Part shown: positions 54,085 to 64,000 of the stretch, one piece after another
How positions within the stretch are numbered: position 1 is the stretch's first letter
Layout: the number at the start of each line of letters is the position of its first letter
NCBI GenBank assembly: GCA_031002005.1
Contig: JARYHS010013630.1
Coordinates: 241,621,539-241,685,538 of the forward strand
Source of the DNA: Vandiemenella viatica
Lineage: Eukaryota; Arthropoda; Insecta; Orthoptera; Morabidae
Length of the DNA stretch: 64,000 bases
Reading direction: 5' to 3'
The notes under the pieces: generated by a model
What the model was told of the DNA's origin: nothing
Seen by the model: the letters and a program-made list of their open reading frames with translations, nothing else
Database searches by the model: none
Position numbers and translations under genes: made by a program

Positions 54085-56925
54085 ACTATTGTGGCCATTC
54101 TTCTGATAATCAGTAAGTCTCTAGACTAGATCAAAAAAAAATAATAATAATTCCATGTATGGAACAATTGTATATCAACATACCTTTAATACATATATAA
54201 TGAAATTATCAATACTAGCTCTTTAAATGTGTTTAGCCTACCTATTACCTCATAATATCCTGAGAATCTATTTTATTGTCAGGTGTGCAATTTTTCTCGT
54301 GTGAGAAACTCACATTACAGTTATTATCTTACCAACCATGCATGGCTGTCCATAATGGTCTCATCAAATCAGATCAATTCTCACCTTTTTAATATTCTTA
54401 GGCAAAAGTCAAAATTTGAGAATGTAAAAACACTAAAGTAATGTACTACATCTACAGTCTCATTTCCAAAATTATTGATATCTGCATTTTTTTCTTCTGC
54501 AGATTGCATAAGTACATGTCTGCTTGCTGGAAGCTGTTTCCATCAGTTTTCATTTATCATCAATTTCACCCTCAAAGCTTTTTAAGATGAAAAAGGGATT
54601 TATTGTTTATTATAGTCACCCTGTCTTAACACTGCTAAAAATGATTTCTGAAGCTGAAACACTTCTCCGTAACAATTTTTATCATTTGAAGTTAATGGGT
54701 TGGTAACTCTGGCTACCTCATTCATATTTTGGCACCGTCAGACGTAACTGATATACAGGCCTGAATGTTGTTGGGAATGGATTGTTTTGGTTATTGATTT
54801 TGAATATTTTGTTTCACTAGTCCAGAAAAAATGCAAGTGCAATATATTAATACAAAGATCAAACACCTGAGTCAGAAAAAATTAAGGTGGTTCCATGGAA
54901 TTTGCCTCCTAGCATGTAGTAGCAGACCCTTTTTACTTTTATGATTAGTTTTGTTTGCGTCGATGAGTGAGATGTAAGAGGGAGTTAAACTGCAGATTGT
55001 ACCAGCACTACCATTTTTGGCTATATGGGTTTTTTGCCTGAGCACCAGATGAATCAGTAATAATAAAACTAATAAAAAGAACAAACACAACTCATAACTT
55101 AATTTGAAGCAACATGTTAAGCATGTTTTGATTTTTGAATATGGGTAACTGATCAGATTTCATGTAACTAAAGTAGTAAATTATTAAATACATATTTTTT
55201 ATTATTACTAATAGTGAATTATGTAGTGCATATATATGCCCTGGTGACAATCACAGTACTTCTACTTAAACTTTACATGAATTTTCACTTTTAATTCTTC
55301 TGTGTTTGAGCTAGCATGCCATGCATATTTCTCAGTAATTAATTTTAATCTGACACATTCATCTACAGATTAAAATTTTTCCCACATACTGATGCCTGAA
55401 ATCAAGTTTTAGATTACAGGAATGGTCATTTTTTTCTCTTCAATCCATATACAGCTATCAGTTTCTTCTTTCAACATTCATCAAGGCTTCACTGGTAATG
55501 TTTGCCTTATTATCTCTGAGCAGTCTTTTCTTTCACCTCTCATATTTCATTGATTCCCAGCTTAACTGTTTTATCATATCAATCACTGACTGCACTCAGC
55601 AACAATTTTCACAAAAATATACATAACTACTGTACGTTAAAATCAAAGAGAACCACATTTGACTTGCAGATCACAGAGGTATTTGTTTCACAGAAACAAT
55701 TAAGAAAAATAGTAGAGGAAGACATATCTCTGAAACTGCTAAGATGTAATAATGTAGCTTTTCACATGACTTTTTAAAAAAATGCCATATACTCATATTT
55801 TAATCTAAAAGAATTGTGCTGTTCTGAATTATGCCACACACTTCCAAAATTAAGACAGTCACCTAAATCTGCAAAGAATACACAGAACCCTACATTCCAT
55901 CTGACCAAATTTGTGAAAGATCATTGTGTGTGCAAAATGTCAATAGTCAAAATATTGTTGAAAGATCCTCCATTCTAAATTTCACAATCTTAGTCAATTC
56001 CAACAAGATAGATCATGATACATTGTGTCTTCAAGTCATTATCTGCTCCATTGGCAGCTTGGCTACAGCTCCCCTACATTTCTATTCAAAATTATGGATA
56101 CTAATACATACATAGAGTTTTTCCCCTAATTATCTAATTTAAAATGTGGTATATAATGAATCACTAAACCTAATGCCAGTAATCACCCTCTCATTTATGA
56201 AAAATATTTAAAAAAAAAAACAATAAAAATGCACAAAAAATCATCATATGGAACTGTATTACCAGCAGTGTGAGAAACATGGTATTTAGCTGTTCTGAGC
56301 ATGCACACATTTCCAACTCTGAAATTTAAGCATGCACAGAATGGCTAAATGACTTGTTGCTGGCACTGCAGATATCACAGTTCTGATGGAACAATCTTTG
56401 CATTTTATTAAATTATTATTTGTGGATGTGTGGGTGATTTCTGGAATTTATTGTAATGATTAATTATTATACATCTTCATTACAATTATAGAAAATTTCT
56501 CAAATAAAACAGCAAAATAATATAGTAGCACTATGATTCTTGCAGTGCCATTTGGTACAACACGAGTAAAGGTGCCTCAAAACAATGGTGTGTGGGAGTG
56601 AGATGTTAATTAGTAATTTATCATTTCAAAATCATGTCAGATGGTCTAATTTTTTCTAGTATGACATTATAATTGAATTTTACATCATTAATTAAATAAA
56701 CAAAATGTTTTATTTGTCACAAAATTATGCCAGCTGTGATGGAAACCAGAGGTTTTGCTTTTGTAAATGCATTGTCTCTGCCCATATTGCACTATTAATT
56801 TTATTTTTCATTTGATATTCATACTTTGAAGTAATCTGAACAACAATTATGCCTGGGAGTTAGTTCACATTTTATTATTATTGAGTCTCATAAATACATT
56901 TATATAATATATGTAATTTTAACTG
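54085..56925. other. Long intronic stretch without supported features
   Basis: About 2.8 kb of AT-rich DNA. A weak reverse-transcriptase-like string near 55990-56020 was considered and not accepted. No terminal repeats, SINE heads or host exon signals were found. Confidence 0.4.
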
Positions 56926-56927
56926 AG

Positions 56928-57165
56928 CGTGCTGTGTAAGCAGTAATGCTCTGGTTCTGTATTCAGTAGAACGAGGATTCAAATCCCTAACCATAGATCA
57001 TGATTTCTGTTTTCCACTATTTCCAAAAATCACTCTACGCGAATGCCGTAACAGTTCCTTTCAAAGTCCATGGCTGATTTCCTTTCTGTTTCTCACCCCT
57101 GGTCCTTTCCTGTCTGTAATGACCTCAATGATGACAAGGTACAGAGCCAAACATAAAAGCTATAA
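56928..57165 (+). mobile_element. tRNA-derived SINE (family c)
   Basis: Box B-like GAGGATTCAAATCCCTAAC follows a tRNA-like head (GCTGTGTAAGCAGTAATGCT). The body (CGCGAATGCCGTAACAGTTC, TTTCAAAGTCCATGGCTGAT, TCTGTAATGACCTCAATGAT) resembles, from memory, abundant orthopteran SINE tails and shares the AATGACCT block with family a at 27350. Confidence 0.65.
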
Positions 57166-57169
57166 AATT

Positions 57170-57740
57170 TTAACTTTCATCAAATGGGTGATCGCCTTAT
57201 GTTTATCTTTATTTTGTTATAGAAATAAAATTGCATAAATTTATATCCACTGATATCTATTCATACGCATCATATTTAGATGATTACCATGAAATTTTAT
57301 CCCATGTTCTCTTTATATTTCATAGAAGATTTTTTGTCATGGCATCCTCGTGTTCAAAAGAAATAAATTCTGTGACTGTAACTGAACTTCAACAGCTTAA
57401 ATTTTCACAACCATCTCCTCTTGAGAAAGTTATATTTAAAAAATGGTATGTTAAAAATATTATTGTTAAAACAATCTTTTTGATCTAACAATAACCATGA
57501 ATAGGTAGGTCTATATTTTCAAAGCAGCACTCCTGCCAATTTTAGTCATAAGCTGCCCACTGGTCTGCTCATTGCTCATCATAAAGGTAATGCCTACTAC
57601 TCTCCTACTATTATTCCATTCAGACATCACCAGTGAGGCATCTGCTATAAACATCCAAGCTTTTACTCTTGTACAAATTCTTTTAATAATGTAAACTTCG
57701 AAATTCAAATACCTTGCTTCATCACATACTCTAGTGCATG
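57170..57740. other. Intron sequence next to the upstream exon
   Basis: DNA downstream (minus strand) of the 57746-58030 exon. No recognised feature beyond the donor site. Confidence 0.4.
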
Positions 57741-57745
57741 CATAC

Positions 57746-58030
57746 CTGCAAGAGTTCCAGTAGTTGTATTTTCCTGTCAACGGGCAGTGTGCTGGCACCA
57801 GCAACTAGCAGACGAGCTAAGACTGCTGCAAAACGATGAGTGTGCAGTAGTGCAACTCTAGCTGATGGATTTTGACAAGCCTGGTGCAAAGCAGATATAG
57901 AGTTCCAAACAAGAGATGATCCAGGGACAGTAACCAATGATTTCAGCACTTCATGAAGCTGGCAGTAGAAATTTGTAGCTAATATACTGTCTGGGTCAAA
58001 TACAGACAGTTCTGTACATCCAGACAGTGT
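57746..58030 (-). CDS. CIP2A: CIP2A-like gene, upstream exon (95 codons)
   Basis: This is the most upstream exon found of a minus-strand host gene resembling CIP2A, a PP2A-inhibiting scaffold with an N-terminal armadillo-like helical domain. The acceptor TTGCAG sits at 58031-58036 and the donor GTATGC begins at 57745. The exon is 285 nt, phase 0 at both ends and free of stops. It starts TLSGCTEL and ends IQLLELLQ. Remembered vertebrate CIP2A has an ISG..L start, a hydrophobic helix pattern, then LNSVLAGVV where this exon has FAAVLARLL, and it ends in QLLQ just before the LTY motif encoded by the next exon. No exon for roughly the first 40 residues was found between 58031 and 64000. The splice sites and open frame are seen; the family name is inferred by remembered alignment only. 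Confidence 0.72.
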
Positions 58031-58036
58031 CTGCAA

Positions 58037-58895
58037 TTCACAATAAAAACAGTGATTATTGGAAATGTTGTGTAAAAATCTCATATTCATACAGTTTTCT
58101 ACATCACCTATTATAAGGGAAGAAATATTTTCATTATAACTGTTTGGTCACTTTTCAGCTAGCATATTTTAAATTATGTGTTTTTTTTTGGTAATAATTT
58201 CTGATATGTATTATTTTAATGTTCATGCTGAAGTGCAACGTATGATTTTCTCATCAAGGCAGCTGACTATTCAGGGTGGCCATCCAGCAGGAAGATTAGG
58301 ATTAAAGTCAGCAGAAGTCAACTGAACTTTGAGAAATTTCTGAAATATTGCAGGCAGAGGATAAAAGTTGGAGACTCATGAATTACAAGTCAATGTAGGG
58401 CATGCAGTGCATGGCAAACAGAATAGAAGTAGTGTCAAGCATCCAGTATGAAATGAGGCAACCAATTTGAGTTAAAGGGACAGCGCTAGCCAGAACAGAG
58501 ATAAATATGGAGTATACCAAATTTCCACAAGAGATATTGGTCAGTTGAGCAAAAGGGAGAGGCCATTATGTTGTTAGTCATGAAATAGCCAAAGTTTTTG
58601 CAATAATCAGTTGGGAAGTGAGATAGGCAGAGGCAGATTTTCATCCTGACACATTACAATACAAAATTGTTAAACTGTTTTAACGAGATCAGTAGTATAG
58701 TTTTTCATAAAAACTGAACAATTTATTTTTAAATAGTGGATACAGATGCATGAAAGTGCAATGAAAGAGACTCTGTAAATGATCTAATAAATGCTTGTGG
58801 CTTATAAAATTTTATATTTTAAAAGATTCATTTTTACTTCTTCTACTGTAATAGAAAGGTTAGAATGATACCATAACATTTGACATGGGCTACAC
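58037..58895. other. Non-coding sequence upstream of the first recognised exon
   Basis: Searched on the minus strand for an exon coding the missing N-terminal CIP2A-like residues; none with a convincing frame and donor was seen. No other feature. Confidence 0.4.
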
Positions 58896-58899
58896 CTAA

Positions 58900-59130
58900 A
58901 CTATAATAGAAAATGATAAGTAGCATATAGTATATAAGTAGTATACAGTAGATTCTGTGAGTGGCTGCGTCAAACACAAGGCTTGTGCAAACTCTGCCAC
59001 TTACTTCTTTTAACTTGACAAAGGGTTTTAATCCGAAATATTGTATTTTCTCTGTTTGTGTGTTGTTTTGTGTTGCTGGTGCCCTCCTCCCTGCAACTTT
59101 GGAGAGTGTTGAGTGTATTTTATCTGTCCT
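58900..59130 (-). repeat. Repeat H copy
   Basis: Close inverse match to 4460-4700: CACTTACTTCTTTTAACTTG, AAATATTGTATTTTCTCTGT, GTGTTGTTTTGTGTTGCTGG and CTGCAACTTTGGAGAGTGTT. Confidence 0.6.
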
Positions 59131-60352
59131 TTTCATATAGATGTAAGTGGTATAGTAGATATGATAAAAATACAGAAACTCGAGATAAAAAAGATACCAA
59201 CCTTCGAGAAGTAAACATTTATGGACAAGCAATTGTTAAGCAAAAAAATCTTAGCAATTCCAAGAAAGGAAATAATATAAACACAGAAACTAAGAGTAAT
59301 ACTAACAGTAGACTCGTATTCCTAGACCAATGGTTGTTGGAAAGTAACAAAGCAACAAAAAAAAAGGAGCTAGAATTATTGATAGATGAAACACAGATTA
59401 ACATAATAAAACTTACTCAACATGCATTAAAAAATGAATTAATTCCAGGTCTACACTCTGAAGGATATACTATGGGAATTACTTACAGCAAGAAAAAGTA
59501 TAAAGGAGGTGAATTATTAATTTTATTATAATGTAGATTAAATTTTAAAGTATTAAAAATAAAATCACAATTACCATTCTCTGAAAAAAAAAAAAAGGAA
59601 ATGTATGGTACCTGTATTTCAATCCATATACAAAGCAAGATAGTGGCTACAGCAGGAATATACAGAGCATATGTAGAGGACTTTGAAATATTCAATAAAA
59701 ACCTGTATTAGGTGCTAGAATCTCTATGCCGTAGATATGACTATGTAATTCTAATGGGGGATTTGAATATTGATGTACTAAAGATCAATAGGATTTCAAA
59801 AGAACATTTGCAGTTGTTTTGGACTTGAGGGAAATTGCCAATGCTAAAACACCAATAGGCAATGTAATAACTAACTATCCAGAGGATGAATACACAACAA
59901 AGATATAACACACATCAATATCAGATTGCTATGCATAAGAAATTAATATTAAAAATGGAGTAGAACATCAGGAAACTTGGCTACTTGAAAAATATAGGCC
60001 ATACACTAGACAAAATATTGATTTAAGAACCTTTTAAGCATAGAAAGATGGACTGAAAAACTTAATTCCTACACAACAAACAAAAAATATGACTCATTCA
60101 AAGTGTAAATAATTATTATAAAGACATAGCTTTCCAATAAAAATAAAACAATTAATTCACAAAAAAAAACAGAAAAAAATGAAATACATGAAGATATTAT
60201 AAAATACAAGGAACATATAAAATGGGTTAGTAGATTGTGTATGGAAGGGTACCCAACACTGAAGAAATATCTTCTAAAGTGTAAGAATCAACTAAAAAAT
60301 ACGATTAATGAGGTAAAATAAGATGATATTCATTTTTTTAAAATTATTGCTC

Positions 60353-60562
60353 TACGCCTCGTCCATGGCTAAGGTAATTAGAGGCGGGATGGGACTGGGG
60401 ACAAGGAACGGTAAGGAATTCGGCCATGGACTTTTTAAAGGAAGCATCCCGCCAATCACCTGGAGTGATATGGGGAAACCATGGAAAACCCAAATCTGGA
60501 TGCCCAGATTCAAACCCGCGTCCTCCCGAATATGAGGCCAGAACGTTAACTGTTCACCCACC
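60353..60562 (-). mobile_element. tRNA-derived SINE (family a), minus copy in LINE E
   Basis: Inverse of 27350-27590. On the minus strand, GGTGAACAGTTAACGTTCTG, a CGGGTTTGAATCTGGG box B, then CGGGATGCTTCCTTTAAAAA and CCATGGCCGAATTCCTTACC. It inserted in the linker of LINE E. Confidence 0.8.
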
Positions 60563-61103
60563 ACACTCAAATGACATTCATAGGATGCTACTCAGAAGTG
60601 ACAATAAATAAGGAGCATTACAGAAAATTATTAAAAATGATAGGGGGCAAAATCTGATTATGAAACAGGATCAAATAATTGAGCAGATTGTGTATAATGA
60701 GGATGTAGCAGATGATTCTAGACAAATTGTATGCACACTAAATGAACATTATATAAATATAGCAGAAAAACTGACTAACAGTCACAGTAACAAGTCAAAA
60801 GGCGATGACTGCTAGGCATTAAGGTGAACACAGATTCAGTTTTTCTAAGTCTGACTAAAGAAAAAGGAACTGGAAAAAATATAAAGTCATTAAAAACAAA
60901 AATATCTACTGATGAGCTATCCAATATGCTTATATAAGAAGTATAAGTACAATCTTTTACAACCAATTGTATACATAATAAATCATTCATTTACAAGTGG
61001 AATATTTCCAATTTCTCTAAAGATTTTTAAAGTTATACCTGCATTTGAGAAAGGGGAAATGTCAGATGTAAACACTTATAGACCATTGTCAATTAGTATA
61101 ATT

Positions 61104-61104
<1 letters not shown>

Positions 61105-61154
<50 letters not shown>
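61105..61154. repeat. 50-T homopolymer inside LINE E
   Basis: An uninterrupted T run between the YRPLSI block and the ENKNI-like block of the reverse transcriptase. It replaces rather than merely separates the normal intervening residues. Confidence 0.9.
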
Positions 61155-61155
<1 letters not shown>

Positions 61156-61372
61156 AGAGAGAAAGCAATTGAACAGACACTTATTGATGTCCTTAATAAA
61201 CACAACATAATTACAGATGCTCAACATGGATTTAGGAAGTACAGGTCCACAGAAATAGCAGTTACAACATTTGTAGATTCAGTAAAAAAAATCCATGGAT
61301 GATGGAGAGAACTCAAAAGCAGTATTTACAGATCTACCAATCAGCAAAGGCTACTCAGCAAATTAAAAAAGT

Positions 61373-61562
61373 GAGGAATAATGGGTAAATAAATATCAAA
61401 GGAAAATAACCTCTCATTTATCAAAGTTGAGGGCCGCCATGGGTGAATTACACATAAGAAAAGCATAAAAAAAAATTACAATATTTCAATATAAAACCTT
61501 ATTCATGCGCTAGAGAATAAACCATTTGGTTCCAGAGATGTTCAAACACCGAAGGTTACCCC
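61373..61562 (+). repeat. Repeat H copy in LINE E
   Basis: Contains TTTATCAAAGTTGAGGGCCG, CAATATTTCAATATAAAACC and TTATTCATGCGCTAGAGAAT as in 45370-45500. LINE E reverse transcriptase resumes after it. Confidence 0.65.
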
Positions 61563-61869
61563 ATGACTCATGTTAAGGATTAAGGCCTATGAATGGATAA
61601 GATCATATCTGTCAAATAGAAAACAATTTATGATTACAAAAAGGAACACTGACTTTAATAATGTAACATCAAACACAGTCTCTATAAAATCAGTAGTACT
61701 ACAAGGCTTGCTGCTGGGACCTCTGTTGGTCATTCTGTATATAATTATGTAGATGATGCAACTGTGAAGATGTCAAATTTCAAGCTATGGAAACTAGAGA
61801 CAAACCTTAGTCTGTGCTTTCAGAAACTAGGAACATAGTTAAATTGACATAAATAAAACTTAAATGAAA

Positions 61870-62935
61870 TCATTGTGTAGCATGTTTATGAGGTGTGTTT
61901 TGTTGTATAGTGGTTTGTGCAGTGCATACTATAGTATGTCTCAAAATGAAACCAAAAACAAGTCCGATCTGGAAATTTTTGCAGAAAAAACTGAATCTAT
62001 AGCAAAGTGTACAATATGTCACAAATATATTCTCATAAAAGGTGTACTCCCATGGATTAAAAAAAAAAAAAAAATTATTTGAAATCTATGCATTCGGAAG
62101 AATTTAAAGAGTTTGAAAAACTAAATGCAGCTCTTAAGTTGCAGCTAGGGAAAAAATATCAAGATCCATTAGTTGAAAAAGCAGTTGACTATACAACACC
62201 TTACCAAAAAAAAAAAAAAGTTTGGGACTCATCACGTCAAAAAAGTAAAGAAATGGATTGTTTGATGAAATGAAACCCCTGCAGGACTTACCATTTGATT
62301 TTATAGATGGTACAGGATTTTGTCAAATAGTTAATGCTGCTTTGCCTTGATATGAATTAAGAGGACGACAGCTTTACACACAATTTTTATGTGATGATTT
62401 GTACAATCGAGCAGCAAATAAAATTAAACAATTAATAAGAGATTCCTTCACAAATGATATCTGGTCAGATAGGAGTTCTGGCATTTCCTTACTTACTCCG
62501 ACCACTCACGGGGCCCCCACTGATTTCTGGAAAATGAGGGTCACTTTAAAATGTGAAGCTATGGAAGAACAACATATCAGGAGAAGTTATTATATCCAAA
62601 TTCCAATAAGAATGGGGCATAATAACTGATGCTACTCATTGTGTAGTACATGATCAAGGTTCTGTTGTAATTAAATCAATGTTATTGTCAGACATTCAAC
62701 ATGTTAACTGCAGCATCTACAATCTCCAGCACTGCAACTAAACTGTTACACAGCCAGAGGAATGGTTAGAGCAGCAGGCATCGAAAATAAAGAGAATTGC
62801 AACTCATCATTCTATAATAGTAAAAAAGGGGGGGGGGGACATACAAACTGAAATACTAAATCAATCTGCACTATCAGCAGTACAAAACTGTCCAACTAGA
62901 TAAGTAATCCAGTATGTATCCTTCCTTAAGTAATA
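61870..62935 (+). pseudogene. ZBED-type hAT transposase relic
   Basis: Plus-strand fragments. A BED finger begins KCTICHKYILIKG near 62005. Then AALKLQLGKKYQDPLVEKAV; further blocks read DDLYNRAANKIKQLI and NDIWSDRSSGISLL, corresponding to the T-D-W-S..SFL-LT box of ZBED hATs, followed by THG...DFWKMRVTLKCE, EWGIITDATHCVVHDQG and DIQHVNCSIYNLQ (usually DN.AN-..H..C-AH-LQ). Frameshifts and stops throughout, plus an 11-G run at 62828-62838. Terminal repeats not located. Confidence 0.78.
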
Positions 62936-62939
62936 TTTA

Positions 62940-63310
62940 ATTTAATTCTTCTTCTTTTCCGTTTTGGCCTCAATGTACCACATGGTTCTTAACTCTGGTA
63001 AGCTTTCTTTTTGGCCCAATATTCTTTCATCCATGCACTGTGGTTGTCTTTCCTTTCTTGGGTCCATTTTACCCGCCGCAGATCCGGGGTCCAGTGTTTT
63101 GGCTGTTAGTGCCTGGAGAGAATCTGATGTTTCCATCAACATTCTGTACTTATCTCTGTTGTAAATGTCATTGGTGTCAATTTCCAGTTGTTCGAGAATT
63201 TCTGACTAGCCTTGTCCATTTTGCATTAGTTGCTTTTCCTCTAGAGACGGTGTTGAAGATTTTGGAGGTGAGTTTTCTATGACTGTCCATCCAAACTATG
63301 TGACCGTAGA
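62940..63310 (-). mobile_element. LINE A-like C-terminal fragment
   Basis: Minus-strand frames read WTRLVRNSRTTGN, NSQNTGPRICGG and the end block GPKRKLTRVKNH, resembling the C-terminus of LINE A at 12750-12930. Degraded. Confidence 0.6.
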
Positions 63311-63319
63311 AACATTAAT

Positions 63320-64000
63320 ATCCTTTTTAACCGACTTCAAAAAAAGGAGGAGGTTCTCAATTCGTCTGGTTTTTATGTATGACCAGCAGCGATATTTTCA
63401 CCAATTTTGAACCGATTTAAATTAATTTTTTTTAGTGGATAGGGTATAACTCCAAAGTGGTCCCATATGAATTTCATTGAGAAACCACCCCTTCTACCCC
63501 CTCCGCCCCCTAATTTTTATATAAATCCACATTTTTTATTCAATCTCGATGAAACTTTGGACATATATAACCAAAAATAAAGAGAAAAATACTGTCACCT
63601 TTTGGTTTAAAAAAATTGAACCCCTCTCCCCCTATCCACTCCCTTAATTTTTGCCAATTTTCTTTATTCAAAGCTACAGTCAACACCATTTAATTGATCT
63701 CCAATTAAGTTGGCAATTACATGTAGTTTTTCATGGAGAAGGATTCTGACCAAAAAAATCAAAATAAAAAACCATCCCTCTCCAATTTAGACCCCTTATT
63801 TTTATAGAGACCTACATTTCTTATCTGATTTTTACTGAACTTTGCCATTGTATACTTTAAAACAAAGAGAAAAATCCTGTCAATATTTGGTCTTCCAAAG
63901 TTCAGAGGCCCCCCCCTCCTTACACCCCTTTAATTATTGTCAATGTTCTTCATAAAAAGCTACACTCGACACCGTTTGACCGATTATCATCAAAGTTGGC
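63320..64000 (+). repeat. Third tandem-unit repeat, head CCGACTTC, cut by window end
   Basis: The head ACCGACTTCAAAAAAAGGAG, then GAGGTTCTCAATTCG, is one I recall as widespread in insect genomes. Two units about 293 bp apart follow: TTTTTATATAAATCCACATT at about 63515 and TTTTTATAGAGACCTACATT at about 63800; both continue with AAAGAGAAAAAT.CTGTCA and end in a CGACACC/CAACACC block then AAGTTGGC. No coding frame. Confidence 0.65.

Larger units (their letters stand above)
59160..61760 (+). mobile_element. LINE E relic (Jockey/CR1-like), plus orientation
   Basis: Plus-strand frames in order: endonuclease start with FLDQWLLESNKATKKKELEL and MGITYSKKKYKGGELL; AYVEDFEIFNKNLY and VILMGDLNIDVLK near 59660-59780 (the GD-N box); reverse transcriptase start at 60950-61090 with YIINHSFTSGIFP, IFKVIPAFEKGE and VNTYRPLSI; a 50-T run; then LIDVLNKHNIITDAQHGFRK and STEIAVTTFVD. 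A later piece at 61570-61752 reads AYEWIRSYLSNRKQF and VLQGLLLGPLL. Interrupted by a SINE at 60353 and a repeat H copy at 61373. Not functional. Confidence 0.8.

Noticed and set aside
55924..56115. Reverse-transcriptase-like string (KIDHDTL) on the plus strand
   Set aside because: Only one weak motif; no neighbouring RT boxes could be read.
60323..60611. Plus-strand open frames near 60.4 kb as a gene
   Set aside because: They lie in an inverted SINE copy also found at 27350-27590.

Overview
This is arthropod nuclear DNA, most likely an insect with a very large, repeat-filled genome. Nothing bacterial is present: there are no operons, ribosome binding sites, rRNA genes or CRISPR arrays. The only host gene I can support lies on the minus strand as three short, well-bounded exons at 57746-58030, 34497-34757 and 5194-5393. 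They join in frame and resemble the N-terminal helical-repeat domain of CIP2A (cancerous inhibitor of PP2A). The introns between them are about 23.0 kb and 29.1 kb. Almost everything else is transposable-element debris inside, or just upstream of, those introns. From memory, the SINE tails and some LINE 3' sequences look polyneopteran, possibly orthopteran; I cannot test this here.

Region by region. 1-1257 is a mobile tandem-unit repeat whose tail abuts a LINE. 1258-5130 holds minus and plus copies of one LINE family meeting head to head, plus 3' fragments. 6598-12727 holds two more tandem-unit repeats; one was split by a 3.4 kb hAT element, which was itself invaded by a 1 kb element built of 167-bp units. 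12745-19930 is an RTE-like LINE interrupted by a CR1/L2-like LINE and by a TTAA-flanked element that carries a solo-LTR-like insert. 21098-22425 is a nearly intact mariner. 22540-30690 holds LINE, SINE, LTR-like and foldback repeats. 35490-36403 is a further CTAG-headed repeat.

38490-45240 is a second RTE-like LINE with four nested insertions, including a 3.3 kb hAT with perfect terminal repeats and a perfect 8-bp target duplication. 45980-46520 is a Penelope-like GIY-YIG relic. 47355-50115 is another 167-bp-unit element with a piggyBac copy inside it. 50822-52248 is a Tc1 element with an apparently intact 340-residue transposase. 53200-64000 holds LINE, SINE and ZBED-hAT relics, the first recognised CIP2A exon, and the start of a third tandem-unit repeat at the window edge.

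The genes do not form a pathway. The coherent story is a host gene whose introns have been enlarged by nested insertions that can be ordered in time. The most unusual material is the set of non-coding elements with a conserved CTAG-containing head, internal tandem units and an AT-rich tail, and the intact Tc1 whose last two catalytic residues are 32 rather than 34 residues apart.
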